Source: Streptomyces sp. NBC_00190 (lineage in GTDB: Bacteria; Actinomycetota; Actinomycetes; Streptomycetales; Streptomycetaceae). From it: a stretch of DNA of 64,000 bases. Within the stretch, counting starts at the first letter, position 1. Every line of letters begins with the position of its first letter. The position numbers and the translations under genes are program-made. Below, piece by piece: positions 17,253 to 27,751 of the stretch. Below the pieces are notes generated by a model. It made no database searches, was not told where the DNA came from, and saw only the letters and a list, made by a program, of their open reading frames with translations. Where the stretch lies: positions 3,348,001 to 3,412,000 of the forward strand of contig NZ_CP108131.1 of the NCBI RefSeq assembly GCF_036203305.1, written 5' to 3'.

Positions 17253-18431
17253 TCAGCGGACGCGGACACCCTTCTGCCACACCGCGGAAACGAGCGGGAC
17301 ACCGGGGCGGTAGGCCAGGTGGACGTGGCTGGGAGCGTCCAGGAGGGCCAGGTCGGCGCGGGCTCCGGGCGTGACGGCGCCGATGTCGGTGCGGCGCAGC
17401 GCGCGGGCGCCGCCGGCCGTCGCGGACCACAGGGCCTCGTCGGGGGTCATCCGCATGTCGCGGACGGCGAGCGCGATGCAGAACGGCATCGAGCTGGTGT
17501 AGGAGGAGCCGGGGTTGCAGTCCGTGGACAGCGCGACGGTGGCTCCCGCGTCGATCAGGCGCCGGGCGTCGGGCCACTGGGCGCGGGTGGAGAACTCGGC
17601 GCCGGGCAGCAGGGTGGCCACCGTGGTGGCGGCGGCCTGGGCCAGGGCGTCGACGTCCGCGTCGGTGAGGTGGGTGCAATGGTCCGCGGAGGCGGCTTCG
17701 AGCTCGACGGCGAGCTGGACGCCGGGGCCGTAGGAGAGCTGGTTGGCGTGGACGCGCGGGATCAGCCCGGCGCCGGCGCCCGCGGTGAGGATCACGCGGG
17801 CCTGGTCCCCGTCGAAGGCGCCCTTCTCGCAGAAGACGTCCACCCAGCGGGCGTACGGGGCGCAGGCGGCCAGCATCTCGCCGGTGACGAGGTCCACGTA
17901 GCCGGCCGGGTCCTCGGCGTAGTCCGGGGAGACGATGTGCGCGCCGAGGTAGGTGACCTCTTCGGTGTGCGCGGCGGCGATGCGCAGGGCGCGGGCCTCG
18001 TCGGCGGTGGTGAGGCCGTAGCCCGACTTGGTCTCGAAGGTGGTGGTGCCCTGGCGGCGGGCCTCGTCCAGGTGGCGCACCAGGTTGGCTTCGAGCTCGG
18101 CGTCTGTGGCGGCGCGGGTGGCGGCGACGGTGGTCCGGATGCCGCCGGCGGAGTAACTGCGGCCGGACATTCGGGCGTTGAACTCCGCGGTGCGGTCGCC
18201 CGCGAAGACCAGGTGCGAGTGGGAGTCGACGAAGCCGGGGATGACGGCCCGGCCGTCGGCGTCGTACGTGCCGTCCGCCGCCGGAGCCTTGTCGGCGGGG
18301 CCGACCCAGGCGATGCGGTCCGCGTCGACGACGACCGCGGCGTCCTGGATCAGACCCAGAGGGGATCCGTCGCCGAGGGCGGGGTCGTTGGTGACGAGGC
18401 TTGCGATGTTGGTGATGACGGTGGTGGCCAT
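17253..18431 (-). CDS. hutI: Imidazolonepropionase
   Basis: 392 residues from the ATG at 18431 (GAGGAA, spacing 6). Opens 4-imidazolone-5-propionate to N-formimino-L-glutamate, the third step of histidine degradation. Amidohydrolase fold: metal ligands H71 and H73 in FVDSHSH, KSGYGL substrate motif, [14 protein letters not shown] with the third His, and [11 protein letters not shown] with the late Asp. Last gene of hutU-M20-hutF-hutI, starting 43 bp after the hutF stop. hutH (histidase) is not in this window. Confidence 0.95.
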   Translation of the reverse strand: MATTVITNIASLVTNDPALGDGSPLGLIQDAAVVVDADRIAWVGPADKAPAADGTYDADGRAVIPGFVDSHSHLVFAGDRTAEFNARMSGRSYSAGGIRTTVAATRAATDAELEANLVRHLDEARRQGTTTFETKSGYGLTTADEARALRIAAAHTEEVTYLGAHIVSPDYAEDPAGYVDLVTGEMLAACAPYARWVDVFCEKGAFDGDQARVILTAGAGAGLIPRVHANQLSYGPGVQLAVELEAASADHCTHLTDADVDALAQAAATTVATLLPGAEFSTRAQWPDARRLIDAGATVALSTDCNPGSSYTSSMPFCIALAVRDMRMTPDEALWSATAGGARALRRTDIGAVTPGARADLALLDAPSHVHLAYRPGVPLVSAVWQKGVRVR

Positions 18432-18474
18432 GGGGGTTCCTCTCAGAGGGTTCCTGGGGGGAACCCCCACAACG

Positions 18475-19830
18475 TCAGCCGCGGACGGCCGCGATGGACT
18501 CGGTCAGGGCGGACGGGACGTCCGGGACCAGGGTGTGGGCTCCGTCGCGGACCACGTGACGGCCGCCCACCACCGTGTGGCGGACATCGGCGGCCGTCGC
18601 GGCGAAGACCGCCGTCTCGGCGCCGAGGCTCGGCAGCGGGCCCGCCGTCCGTACGGAGTCCAGGGCGATGGTGGTGAAGTCCGCGAGCGCGCCCGCCTCC
18701 AGGCGGCCCGCGTCGGGCCGGCCGAGCGCCGCGTGGCCGTCGGCGGTCGCCGCGGTCAGCAGCGCGTTCGCCGTCCAGTGGCCCCGGGTACGGCTGCGCA
18801 GGCGCTCGTCGAGCTCCATCGCGCGGGCCTCTTCGAGCAGGTCGATCACGGCGTGGCTGTCGCTGCCGAGGGAGAGCGGGCTGCCCGCGCGCTGGAGGCG
18901 GGTCGCCGGGCCGATGCCGTCGGCGAGGTCGCGTTCCGTGGTGGGGCACATGCAGGTGCCGGTGGTGGTGGTGCCGAGGAGGGCGATGTCCCCGTCGGTG
19001 AGGTGCGTGTTGTGGACGCCGGTGGTGCGCGGCCCGAGCACGCCGTGGTCGGCGAGGAGCTGGGTCGGGGTCCGGCCGTGCGCGGCCTGGCACGCGTCGT
19101 TCTCCGCGGTCTGCTCGGAGAGGTGGACGTGCAGCGGGGCCCGGCGCTCCTCGGCCCAGCGTGCGACGGTGGCCAGCTGTTCGGCGGGCACGGCGCGCAC
19201 CGAGTGGATCGCCGCGCCGATCAGGGCGTGCTCGCGCGGCCCCAGGGCGCTCACCCGCTCCGCCCACGCGTCGGCGGTGCCGTCGGAGAAGCGCAGCTGG
19301 TGCGGGTTCGGGGCCTCGCCGAAGCCCGCCGAGAGGTAGGCGGTGTCGAGGAGGGTGATCCGGATGCCCGCCTCGGCGGCGGCCTCGATCAGGGCCTCGC
19401 CCATCGCGTTCGGGTCGGCGTACGGGGCGCCGCCCGGGGCGTGGTGGACGTAGTGGAACTCGCCGACGTTCGTGATGCCGGCCAGCGCCATCTCCGCGTA
19501 CACGGCGCGGGCGAGCGCGAAGTACGTGTCGGGGGTGAGGTTCTGGGCGACCTTGTACATGAAGTCGCGCCAGGTCCAGAAGGTGCCGGAGCCGACCTGG
19601 ACCGTGGAGCGCAGGGCCCGGTGGAAGGCGTGGCTGTGGGCGTTGGCCAGACCCGGGAGGGTGAGGCCGCGCAGGATCTCCGCGCCGGGGGGCGGGGTCG
19701 CGACGCCGGTGCGCACCGCGGCGATCCGGCCGTCGGCCCCTGTTTCCAGGGCCACGCCCGGCTCGACACGAGTGCCGAGCCAGGCGTGCTCCAGCCAGTA
19801 CGTCTTGCGGCCGTGCGTGTTCAACGGCAT
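18475..19830 (-). CDS. hutF: Formimidoylglutamate deiminase
   Basis: 451 residues, the usual length. Removes ammonia from N-formimino-L-glutamate to give N-formyl-L-glutamate, committing the pathway to the five-step route rather than HutG-type direct hydrolysis. Amidohydrolase motifs: [11 protein letters not shown] with H65 and H67, [26 protein letters not shown] (third His) and [16 protein letters not shown] (catalytic Asp). ATG at 19830 overlaps the stop of the M20 gene by 10 bp, so it is translationally coupled to the enzyme expected to act on its product. Confidence 0.95.
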   Translation of the reverse strand: MPLNTHGRKTYWLEHAWLGTRVEPGVALETGADGRIAAVRTGVATPPPGAEILRGLTLPGLANAHSHAFHRALRSTVQVGSGTFWTWRDFMYKVAQNLTPDTYFALARAVYAEMALAGITNVGEFHYVHHAPGGAPYADPNAMGEALIEAAAEAGIRITLLDTAYLSAGFGEAPNPHQLRFSDGTADAWAERVSALGPREHALIGAAIHSVRAVPAEQLATVARWAEERRAPLHVHLSEQTAENDACQAAHGRTPTQLLADHGVLGPRTTGVHNTHLTDGDIALLGTTTTGTCMCPTTERDLADGIGPATRLQRAGSPLSLGSDSHAVIDLLEEARAMELDERLRSRTRGHWTANALLTAATADGHAALGRPDAGRLEAGALADFTTIALDSVRTAGPLPSLGAETAVFAATAADVRHTVVGGRHVVRDGAHTLVPDVPSALTESIAAVRG

Positions 19831-21034
19831 GCCAGACCTTCCAGTACGTCGGCGAGGGCGAGGACGCCGGCCACGCAGTCGTCCTCGGCGGCGAACTCCC
19901 GCGGGGAGTGGGAGACGCCGGTGGGGTTGCGCACGAACAGCATCGCGGTCGGGACGGCCGCGGAGAGGATTCCGGCGTCGTGTCCCGCCCCGGTGCCGAG
20001 TACGGGGACGGCTCCGCCCAGGATCCGGTTCATCTCGTCGCGCAGGGCGTGCTCGAACTCGACGACCGGGGTGAAGGACTCCCGGACGATTCCGAGGTCG
20101 ATGCCGTCCTGGTCGGCGCGCTCGCGGGCGGCCTTCTCGATGGCGGTGACGACCGTGTCGAGGGTGGCCTGGTCGGCGGCGCGGGAGTCGAGCCAGCCCC
20201 GCACGAGGGAGGGGATGGCGTTGACCCCGTTGGGCTCGACCGAGATCTTCCCGAAGGTGGCCACGGCCCCGGCGAGGGCCGCCTCGGTACGGGCGGCCAG
20301 CACGGTCGCCGCGTACGTGAGCATCGGGTCGCGGCGGTCCACCAGGCGGGTGGTGCCCGCGTGGTTGGCCTCGCCGCGGAAGTCGAACCGCCAGCGGCCG
20401 TGCGGCCAGATCGCGGAGGCGATGCCGACGCGGTCCCCGGACAGGTCCAGGGCCCGGCCCTGCTCCACGTGCAGTTCGACGAAGGCGCCGATCCGGCCGA
20501 GACGGTCGGGGTCGGCCCCGATGCCCTCGGGGTCGTATCCGGCGGCCTCCATGGCCTGGGGCAGGGAGATGCCGTCGGCGTCGCGGAGCTCGTACGCCTT
20601 CTCCTTGGTCAGCTGCCCGGCGGCGAGCCGGGAGCCGACGCAGGCGAGCCCGAAGCGGGCCCCTTCCTCGTCACCGAAGTTGGTGATGGCGAGCGGCCTG
20701 GTGAACTCCGCGCCCTTCCTGCGGAGTTCGTCCAGGGCCGCGAAGGAGGACACCACGCCGAGGGGGCCGTCGAAGGCCCCGCCGTCGGGGACGGAGTCCA
20801 GGTGGGAGCCGGTGACCACGGCGTCCCCCGCGAGGGGGTCGCCGAGCCAGGCCCACTGGTTGCCGTTGCGGTCGGTCTCGTACGTCAGCCCGCGCGCCTC
20901 GGCCTGCTCCTGGAACCAGGTCCGGCAGTCGGCGTCGGCCCCGCTCCAGGCGTACCGTCGGTACCCGCCGCTGCCGGCGTCGCGCCCGACGGGAGCGAGT
21001 TCCGCCCACATGGTGTGGAAGGAGGAAGCCTCAC

Positions 21035-21038
<4 letters not shown>
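19821..21038 (-). CDS. M20-family amidohydrolase (allantoate amidohydrolase-like), probable N-formylglutamate hydrolase of the hut operon
   Basis: 405 residues. Zinc peptidase fold of the AllC/N-carbamoyl amino acid hydrolase group: H79 and D81 in GSHLDSV, D90 in GGAFDG, E124/E125 in FGDEEG, the HVEQG motif, and GVSHSPREF near the C-terminus. The family hydrolyses N-carbamoyl or related amide bonds of acidic amino acids. By position between hutU and hutF it most likely releases formate from N-formyl-L-glutamate, taking the place of HutG, which is absent here. Annotating it simply as allantoate hydrolase would ignore the context. It overlaps hutU by ATGA and hutF by 10 bp. Activity is inferred. 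Confidence 0.85.
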
Positions 21039-22699
<1,661 letters not shown>

Positions 22700-22723
22700 G
22701 GCGGTGCCTCCTCCGGTGTTGGT

Positions 22724-22760
22724 TCAATCTATTCACATCCTGACTTCCTGAATAGATTCA
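22724..22760. promoter_or_regulatory. Inverted-repeat operator between hutU and the divergent PLP enzyme
   Basis: AATCTATTCA (22726-22735) and TGAATAGATT (22749-22758) form a perfect 10-bp inverted repeat 13 bp apart. The right arm lies in a 12-bp palindrome, TGAATAGATTCA, and the left arm in a near copy, TCAATCTATTCA. Its position 25-60 bp upstream of hutU suggests a repressor or activator site controlling both directions. Confidence 0.7.
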
Positions 22761-22804
22761 GTCAACAGCTGCGGGCCGACCCGCCGGATGATTGGCTGGC
22801 GGAC

Positions 22805-24184
22805 ATGGCTGCCGAGGTGCCTTCGGGCATGCACGCGAGGACGCACGAGGAGGGCGCCACAGCGCGCCGTGACCTGGCCGTACGGGCCGCGGTCGAGCAG
22901 GGTCTGGTGGGCGGGGCGGACGGCTCCGATCCCCTGGTCTGCCTGCTGGACGTGGCCGGGATCCGGTCCTCCGCCACCGCCCTGACCAGCGCATTCGAGG
23001 CCGCGGTGGCGCCCGGGACCCCCGTCCTGCACACCTTCGCGGTCAAGGCCGCCCCGCTCGTCCCGGTGCTGCGGCTGCTGGCGGACTCGGGGGTCGGCTG
23101 CGAGGTGGCCAGCCCCGGCGAGCTGGCGCTGGCCCGGGCGGCCGGGGTGGAGGCGGAGCGGACCGTCCTGGACTCCCCCGCCAAGACGGCGGCCGAGCTG
23201 CGCGAGGCCCTGGACCTCGGCGTCGCCGTCAACGCCGACAACCGGCAGGAGCTGGAGCGGCTGGACGCCCTGGTCGCCGCGGCCCCGTCCCGGTCCCCGA
23301 TCGGGGTCCGGATCAACCCCCAGACCGGGGCCGGATCCATCGACGCCCTGTCCACCGCCACGGCGACCTCGAAGTTCGGGATCGCGCTGCGCGACCCGGG
23401 CGCGCGCGAGTGGCTCGTACGGGCCTTCCTCGACCGCCCGTGGCTGACCCGGCTGCACACCCACTCGGGCTCGCAGGGCGTCCCGCTGCCGCTGATCGCG
23501 CAGGGCGTGCGGGAGCTGCACGCGCTGGCCGAGGAGATCAACGCGGCGGCGGGACGCCGCCAGGTCGACACCCTCGACATCGGCGGCGGCCTGCCGGTGA
23601 ACTTCGCCTCGGACGAGCGGACCCCGACGTACGCGCAGTACGTGAGCGCCCTGCGCGAGGCGGCTCCCGCGCTCTTCGACGGCTCGTACGGCCTGGTCAC
23701 GGAGTTCGGCCGGTCCCTGCTGGCCAAGCACGGGCTGGTCCTCGCCCGGGTGGAGTACACCAAGACCACCGGGGCCCGCCCGATCGCCCTCACCCACGCG
23801 GGGGTCCAGCTGGCGACCCGGACGGTGTACGCCCCGGCGGCCTGGCCGCTGCGGATCCTGCCGTACGACGCGAAGGGCGCCCCGAAGGACGGTGACCCCG
23901 TCGCCCAGGACGTCGCCGGCCCGGCCTGCTTCGCGGGCGACCTGCTCGCCACGGCCCGGGAGCTGCCGCGGCTGGACCCGGGCGACCTGATCGGCGTCCC
24001 CGACACGGGCGCGTACTTCTTCACCGCCCACTACGGCTACAACAGCCTGCCGCGCCCGGCGGTCCACGGCTTCGCGGTCACCCCGGAGGGGGAGGTCCGC
24101 TTCGCCCTGGTCCGCCCGGCGCAGTCCCTCACGGAAATCGTCGCGGAGGCCGGCGGCGCGTTCGGGGACGCGCTGCTGCTCTAG
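22805..24184 (+). CDS. Fold-III PLP decarboxylase, diaminopimelate decarboxylase-like
   Basis: 459 residues from the ATG at 22805; no good ribosome site precedes it and an internal ATG at 22829 is possible. Alanine-racemase-fold barrel with PLP lysine K81 in HTFAVKAAP, SPGELALA, RINPQTGAGSIDALSTAT, HTHSGSQG, DIGGGLPV and EFGR phosphate loops, then a beta domain with GPACFAGD, the place of the catalytic Cys in DAP/ornithine decarboxylases, and DTGAYFFTAHYGYN. A decarboxylase of a basic or dicarboxylic amino acid is likely, but the divergence from LysA sequences means the substrate is open. Divergent from hutU across a shared operator. Confidence 0.8.
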   Translation: MAAEVPSGMHARTHEEGATARRDLAVRAAVEQGLVGGADGSDPLVCLLDVAGIRSSATALTSAFEAAVAPGTPVLHTFAVKAAPLVPVLRLLADSGVGCEVASPGELALARAAGVEAERTVLDSPAKTAAELREALDLGVAVNADNRQELERLDALVAAAPSRSPIGVRINPQTGAGSIDALSTATATSKFGIALRDPGAREWLVRAFLDRPWLTRLHTHSGSQGVPLPLIAQGVRELHALAEEINAAAGRRQVDTLDIGGGLPVNFASDERTPTYAQYVSALREAAPALFDGSYGLVTEFGRSLLAKHGLVLARVEYTKTTGARPIALTHAGVQLATRTVYAPAAWPLRILPYDAKGAPKDGDPVAQDVAGPACFAGDLLATARELPRLDPGDLIGVPDTGAYFFTAHYGYNSLPRPAVHGFAVTPEGEVRFALVRPAQSLTEIVAEAGGAFGDALLL

Positions 24185-24257
24185 GCGCTGTCCGCCTGGC
24201 CGTTGACGGCCTTGTCGTGGCGCGGGGCGACGTAGCCGGACGGAGCCCGGACGGGGT

Positions 24258-24815
24258 TCAGCCGGCGAGCGTGACCGCCAGGGCCGGGGCCAGGCCCGCG
24301 ACGAGGCCGTCCGGGGTCAGGGCGGTCACCGCGGGCAGCCGCAGGAGGTAGCGGGTCAGGGCCAGGCCCAGCAGCTGGGTGGAGACCAGGCCCGCCACGC
24401 GGGCGGCCCGCTCGGGACCGAGGGCCGCCGCCAGCGCCGGGGCGACCTGGGCGGCGAACACCTCCCGCATCCGCTCCGCCGCCCGCTCGTTCGTCACCGC
24501 CGAGCGCAGCAGCACCAGGAGCGCGTCGTCGGCCGGATCACCCTCCCACCGCTGCACGAAGTGCCGTACGAGGGCGGCGGGGAGCTCGGCCACGGGCACG
24601 GCACCCAGGTCCGGCAGCCGCAGGTCCACGGCCAGGGCGGCGTCGAAGAGCTGCTCCTTGCTGCCGAAGTAGCGCATGACCATCGACGGGTCGATCTCCG
24701 CGTCCGCCGCGACGGCCCGGATGGTGGTGCGCTCGTACCCCTGCGCGGCGAAGCGCCCGCGCGCCGCCCGCAGGATGGCCGTCTTGGTGGTGTCGGAGGT
24801 GCGTCGCGCCGTCAT
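24258..24815 (-). CDS. TetR-family transcriptional regulator
   Basis: 185 residues from the ATG at 24815; longer frames run antisense through the divergent gene. N-terminal helix-turn-helix: TKTAILRAARGRFAAQGYERTTIRAVAADAEIDPSMVMRYFGSKEQL spans about residues 10-56. The C-terminal ligand domain is short and helical and of the TetR_C type. It is divergent from an FAD monooxygenase with two 28-bp operator blocks in the 106-bp gap, the standard arrangement of a drug- or aromatic-sensing repressor controlling itself and its target. The ligand is probably a substrate of the monooxygenase. Confidence 0.92.
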   Translation of the reverse strand: MTARRTSDTTKTAILRAARGRFAAQGYERTTIRAVAADAEIDPSMVMRYFGSKEQLFDAALAVDLRLPDLGAVPVAELPAALVRHFVQRWEGDPADDALLVLLRSAVTNERAAERMREVFAAQVAPALAAALGPERAARVAGLVSTQLLGLALTRYLLRLPAVTALTPDGLVAGLAPALAVTLAG

Positions 24816-24816
24816 G

Positions 24817-24844
24817 CCAACAACCGTAGGCCAACAGCCGTTGA
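24817..24844. promoter_or_regulatory. TetR operator block 1 (two 14-bp units)
   Basis: Tandem CCAACAACCGTAGG and CCAACAGCCGTTGA, each a CCAAC-N4-GTTGG dyad with one or two changes. The block begins one base upstream of the TetR start codon, so binding would block its own transcription. Confidence 0.8.
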
Positions 24845-24874
24845 CATGCCAGCCCCGGCAGGCGCATCCTGATG

Positions 24875-24902
24875 CCAACAGCCGTTGGCCAACAAACGTT
24901 GG
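24875..24902. promoter_or_regulatory. TetR operator block 2 (two 14-bp units)
   Basis: Tandem CCAACAGCCGTTGG and CCAACAAACGTTGG, both perfect CCAAC-N4-GTTGG dyads placed head to tail, 20 bp before the monooxygenase ATG. It shares the 28-bp layout of block 1. Confidence 0.85.
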
Positions 24903-24921
24903 CCCGCCGGAGGAGGCCCGC

Positions 24922-26097
24922 ATGACCAGCACCGCACTCCCCGCCACCACGGACGTCGCCATCGTCGGCGCCGGACCCACCGGTCTCGCCCTCGCCGTCA
25001 CCCTGGCCGAGGCGGGCCTCGGCTTCGTCCTCCTCGACCGGCAGGCCGAGGGCGCCAACACGTCCCGCGCGGCCGTCGTGCACGCCCGGACCCTGGAGGT
25101 CCTGGACGAGCTCGACCCGACCGGCGCCCTCTCGGCCGACCTGATCGGCCGCGGCATCCCGGTCAGCCGGTTCCGGATCCGCGACGGGGCCCGCCCGCTC
25201 GCCGCGATCCCCTTCGACGGCCTGCGCACCGCCCACCCGTACGCGCTGATGGTCCCCCAGTACGAGACCGAGGCCGTGCTCCTGGCGCGCCTGCGCGCCC
25301 TCGGCGGGGACGTCCACCGCCCGTACGAGGTCACCGCAGTCGCCCAGAGCGCGGACGGGGCCACCCTCACGACGGCCACGGGCGAGACCCTGCGCGCCTC
25401 CTACGCCGTCGGCGCCGACGGAATGCACAGCAAGGTCCGCGAGGCCGCCGGGATCGGCTTCAGCGGCAGCCCCTACGAGGAGTCCTTCGTGCTGGCCGAC
25501 GTCGCCATGGACTGGGTTCCGGGCCCGGGCGAGGTCTCCCTCACCTTCGGCGCCGCCGGGCTGGCCGTGGTCGCACCGCTGCCCGCGGGCACCTCCCCCG
25601 CCGCAGGCCCCGGAGGAAGGCGCTACCGGGTCGTCGCGACGGCCGCCGAGGCCCCCGCCGAGCCGGACCTCGCCTTCGTGCAGCACCTGCTGGACGAGCG
25701 CGCCCCCGGCCAGGCCACCGTCACCGCCCTCGTCTGGTCCTCCCGGTTCCGGATCCACCACCGGGTCGCCGACCGCTACCGCGTCGGCCGGCTGCTCCTC
25801 GCCGGTGACGCCGCCCACGTGCACAGCCCGGCCGGCGGGCAGGGCATGAACACCGGCGTCCAGGACGCGTACGCCCTCGGCCGCGCACTGGCCACCGGCG
25901 ACCTCGACGGCTACGAGGCGCGCCGCCGCCCGGTCGCCCTGCGGGTGGTCGCCCTCACCGACCGGATGACCCGCGTCGCCACCACCCGGAACCCGGCCCT
26001 GCGCGCCCTACGCAACACCCTGCTCCCCGTCCTCGCCCGCATCCCGGCGCTGCGCACCCGCCTGGCCACCGAGCTGGCCGAGCTCAATTACCGCTGA
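24922..26097 (+). CDS. FAD-dependent monooxygenase (aromatic hydroxylase family)
   Basis: 391 residues from the ATG at 24922 (GGAGGAGG, spacing 6). FAD/NADPH aromatic ring hydroxylase of the phenol/pentachlorophenol/Rox type: dinucleotide GAGPTG (16-21), the DG region at GADGMHSK, and GDAAHVHSPAGGQGMNTGVQDA with D296 at the FAD ribityl site. It is shorter than typical Rox or PHOX proteins (about 480-600), because the C-terminal thioredoxin-like domain is missing and the protein ends in a basic helix (RTRLATELAELNYR). The substrate is unknown; repression by the divergent TetR suggests a xenobiotic or antibiotic inducer. Confidence 0.9.
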   Translation: MTSTALPATTDVAIVGAGPTGLALAVTLAEAGLGFVLLDRQAEGANTSRAAVVHARTLEVLDELDPTGALSADLIGRGIPVSRFRIRDGARPLAAIPFDGLRTAHPYALMVPQYETEAVLLARLRALGGDVHRPYEVTAVAQSADGATLTTATGETLRASYAVGADGMHSKVREAAGIGFSGSPYEESFVLADVAMDWVPGPGEVSLTFGAAGLAVVAPLPAGTSPAAGPGGRRYRVVATAAEAPAEPDLAFVQHLLDERAPGQATVTALVWSSRFRIHHRVADRYRVGRLLLAGDAAHVHSPAGGQGMNTGVQDAYALGRALATGDLDGYEARRRPVALRVVALTDRMTRVATTRNPALRALRNTLLPVLARIPALRTRLATELAELNYR

Positions 26098-26100
26098 GCC

Positions 26101-26943
26101 CTACTCCACGAACAGTCCCCGCGCCGCGGCCTGCGTGTCGAAGACCTCCAGCCGGGCCTGTGCGTCCGGCAGGGCGTCCGCCATCGCCTCCAGCAGCACC
26201 CGGCCCAGCAGCATCGGCGCACACGCCGTGTCGAAGGCCAGCCCGGTCCCGACCGGCGCCGGGATCAGCAGGTCCGAGTGGCGGGCCACCGGCGCGAAGA
26301 CCGAGTCCGCGACCGTCACCACGGTCAGCCCGGCCCGCCGGGAGCGCTCCAGGGTGTCCACGACCTCCCGGGGGTGGCGGGGCAGCGCGAAGCAGAGCAG
26401 CGCCGAGGCGCCCGCGCCGACGGCCGCGTCGATCCGGTCCTCCAGCATCGAGCCGCCCTCGTCGAGGAGCCGTACGTCCGGATGCACCTTCGCGGCGAAG
26501 TACGCGAACCCGCGCGCCTGCGAGGACGCCGCCCGCAGCCCCAGCACCGGCAGCGGGGTCGAGGCGGCGAGCAGCCGGCCCGCCTCCTGGACGGGCGCGG
26601 GATCGGCGAGCATCGCCGCGAGCCGGCGCAGGTTCTCGATCTCGCCCTGGACCGCCTGCTGGTACTCGTTGTACGCGTCCTCGTGCCCCGTCTCCGCCCG
26701 CTCGGCGGGGGCCACCTCGCGCAGGTGCCGGCGCAGTGCGGGATACCCGTCGAAGCCCAGCGCCACGGCGAACCGGGTCACCGACGGCTGGCTCACCCCG
26801 GCCAGCTCGGCGAGCTCCACGCTCGACAGGAACGGCACCTCCGCCGCTCCGCGCACCATGCAGTGCGCGATCCGCCGCTGGGTCGGCGTCAGCCGGTGCC
26901 CCTCGAAGAGCTTCTGCAGCCGCGCGGCCGGGCTGTCGCTCAT
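26101..26943 (-). CDS. RpiR-family transcriptional regulator
   Basis: 280 residues from the ATG at 26943 (GGAGGGGA, spacing 6). N-terminal RpiR helix-turn-helix (about 8-85): LTPTQRRIAHCM, LSSVELAELAGVSQPSVTRFAVALGFDGYPALRRHLRE (about residues 40-77). C-terminal SIS sugar-isomerase fold (about 120-265) with LLCFALPRHPREVVDTLE and VTVADSVFAPVARHSD. SIS domains sense phosphosugars, but several RpiR proteins in actinobacteria control amino-acid catabolism. It ends 3 bp after the convergent monooxygenase. The TGAATA-type sequence in its upstream region resembles the hutU operator, so hut control is a candidate role. Confidence 0.9.
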   Translation of the reverse strand: MSDSPAARLQKLFEGHRLTPTQRRIAHCMVRGAAEVPFLSSVELAELAGVSQPSVTRFAVALGFDGYPALRRHLREVAPAERAETGHEDAYNEYQQAVQGEIENLRRLAAMLADPAPVQEAGRLLAASTPLPVLGLRAASSQARGFAYFAAKVHPDVRLLDEGGSMLEDRIDAAVGAGASALLCFALPRHPREVVDTLERSRRAGLTVVTVADSVFAPVARHSDLLIPAPVGTGLAFDTACAPMLLGRVLLEAMADALPDAQARLEVFDTQAAARGLFVE

Positions 26944-26987
26944 GCCCGTCCCCTCCGTCCCGGTGAGATATTCAGTCACCGAGCACT

Positions 26988-27005
26988 CTGCATGTGGTTA
27001 TGCAG
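26988..27005. promoter_or_regulatory. Palindrome upstream of the RpiR gene
   Basis: CTGCAT-N6-ATGCAG is an exact 6-6-6 dyad 45 bp upstream of the RpiR start. Next to it on the minus strand is CTGAATATCTCA, which shares CTGAATA with the hutU operator. Possible autoregulatory site. Confidence 0.45.
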
Positions 27006-27084
27006 CACGGCAAGCCGCGCCCGCGATCCGGATTCGGGGGCTAGCCCCAGTGCCGGGGCCCGCGGCCGTTCCTACGGTGGGGGG

Positions 27085-27456
27085 ATGGACGTGCATGCCC
27101 GAGAGCTGAAGAAGGAACTCGCCGCCACGCTGGACGCCCGGCGGGAGCTGGGTCCGGAGTACGAGGCCGCGCTGGTGGACTCGTTCGTCGAGAAGGTCGA
27201 CACGCAGGTCAGGCGGCGGCTCGCGGAGGACCGCCTGTCCGCCGCGCGGGGCCCCGCCGGTCCGTCCGCCCCGGCGGAGGGGAACTTCGGCGAACGCTTC
27301 GGCTTCGCCATCGTCACGCTGGTCCTGGCGATCCCGCTGTCGGCCATCGGCGCCGCCCACGCCCACCTGAGCGGGCTCCTGGTCGCCTGGGCCGGGATCC
27401 TGGGCGTGAACTTCGTCCACGCCTCGAAGCGGCTGCGGCGCCCCGGGAAGAGTTAG
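27085..27456 (+). CDS. Small conserved membrane protein, function unknown
   Basis: 123 residues from the ATG at 27085 (GGTGGGGGG). The N-terminal 60 residues are charged and helical (ELKKELAATLDARRELGPEYEAALVDSFVEKVDTQVRRRL covers about residues 6-46), a known opening of small Streptomyces integral membrane proteins. Two membrane segments follow (about 77-94 and 97-115), and the end is basic. No enzymatic motif. Convergent with the cystathionine beta-synthase gene. The stop codon lies inside a perfect 16-bp tandem duplication. Confidence 0.75.
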   Translation: MDVHARELKKELAATLDARRELGPEYEAALVDSFVEKVDTQVRRRLAEDRLSAARGPAGPSAPAEGNFGERFGFAIVTLVLAIPLSAIGAAHAHLSGLLVAWAGILGVNFVHASKRLRRPGKS

Positions 27457-27476
27457 CGCGGGGAAGAGTTAGCGCG
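27445..27476. repeat. Perfect 16-bp tandem duplication spanning the stop codon
   Basis: GGGAAGAGTTAGCGCG occurs twice with no gap (27445-27460 and 27461-27476). The first copy contains the TAG that ends the small membrane protein. Probably a recent slippage event. Confidence 0.9.
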
Positions 27477-27527
27477 GGGACCGCCGCACCCCGGTTGCCC
27501 GGGGTCGGGACGACGGCGGTCCCCGCG
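27473..27527. terminator. Compound hairpin terminator between convergent genes
   Basis: Outer 14-bp stem (27473-27486 with 27514-27527) encloses an inner 7-bp hairpin ACCCCGG-TTGC-CCGGGGT. It separates the small membrane protein from cystathionine beta-synthase. The remaining gap to 27751 holds nothing I can identify. Confidence 0.8.
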
Positions 27528-27751
27528 AAGGACACGGGCCGGGTCAGGGCCGTCCGCGTCCGGTGGCGTCCACGCGGTCCGGGAGCCGCTCCGGAGGCAC
27601 GCAACGCCGTTCGGTGGTGCCGACCGGGCCCCGGTCTCCCGGGCTTCCCTGCCGACAACCACCACTGTGCCGGAGGCGTGTTAAGACGGTGCTGCCGTCA
27701 CGTGTCGTGCCCGTACCGTTTGCGCGACGGCCGTGCGCCTCTGCGTAGCCG

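Noticed and set aside
22733..24067. Antisense frame over the PLP decarboxylase-like gene
   Set aside because: The plus strand carries the complete fold-III motif series; the antisense product is low complexity.
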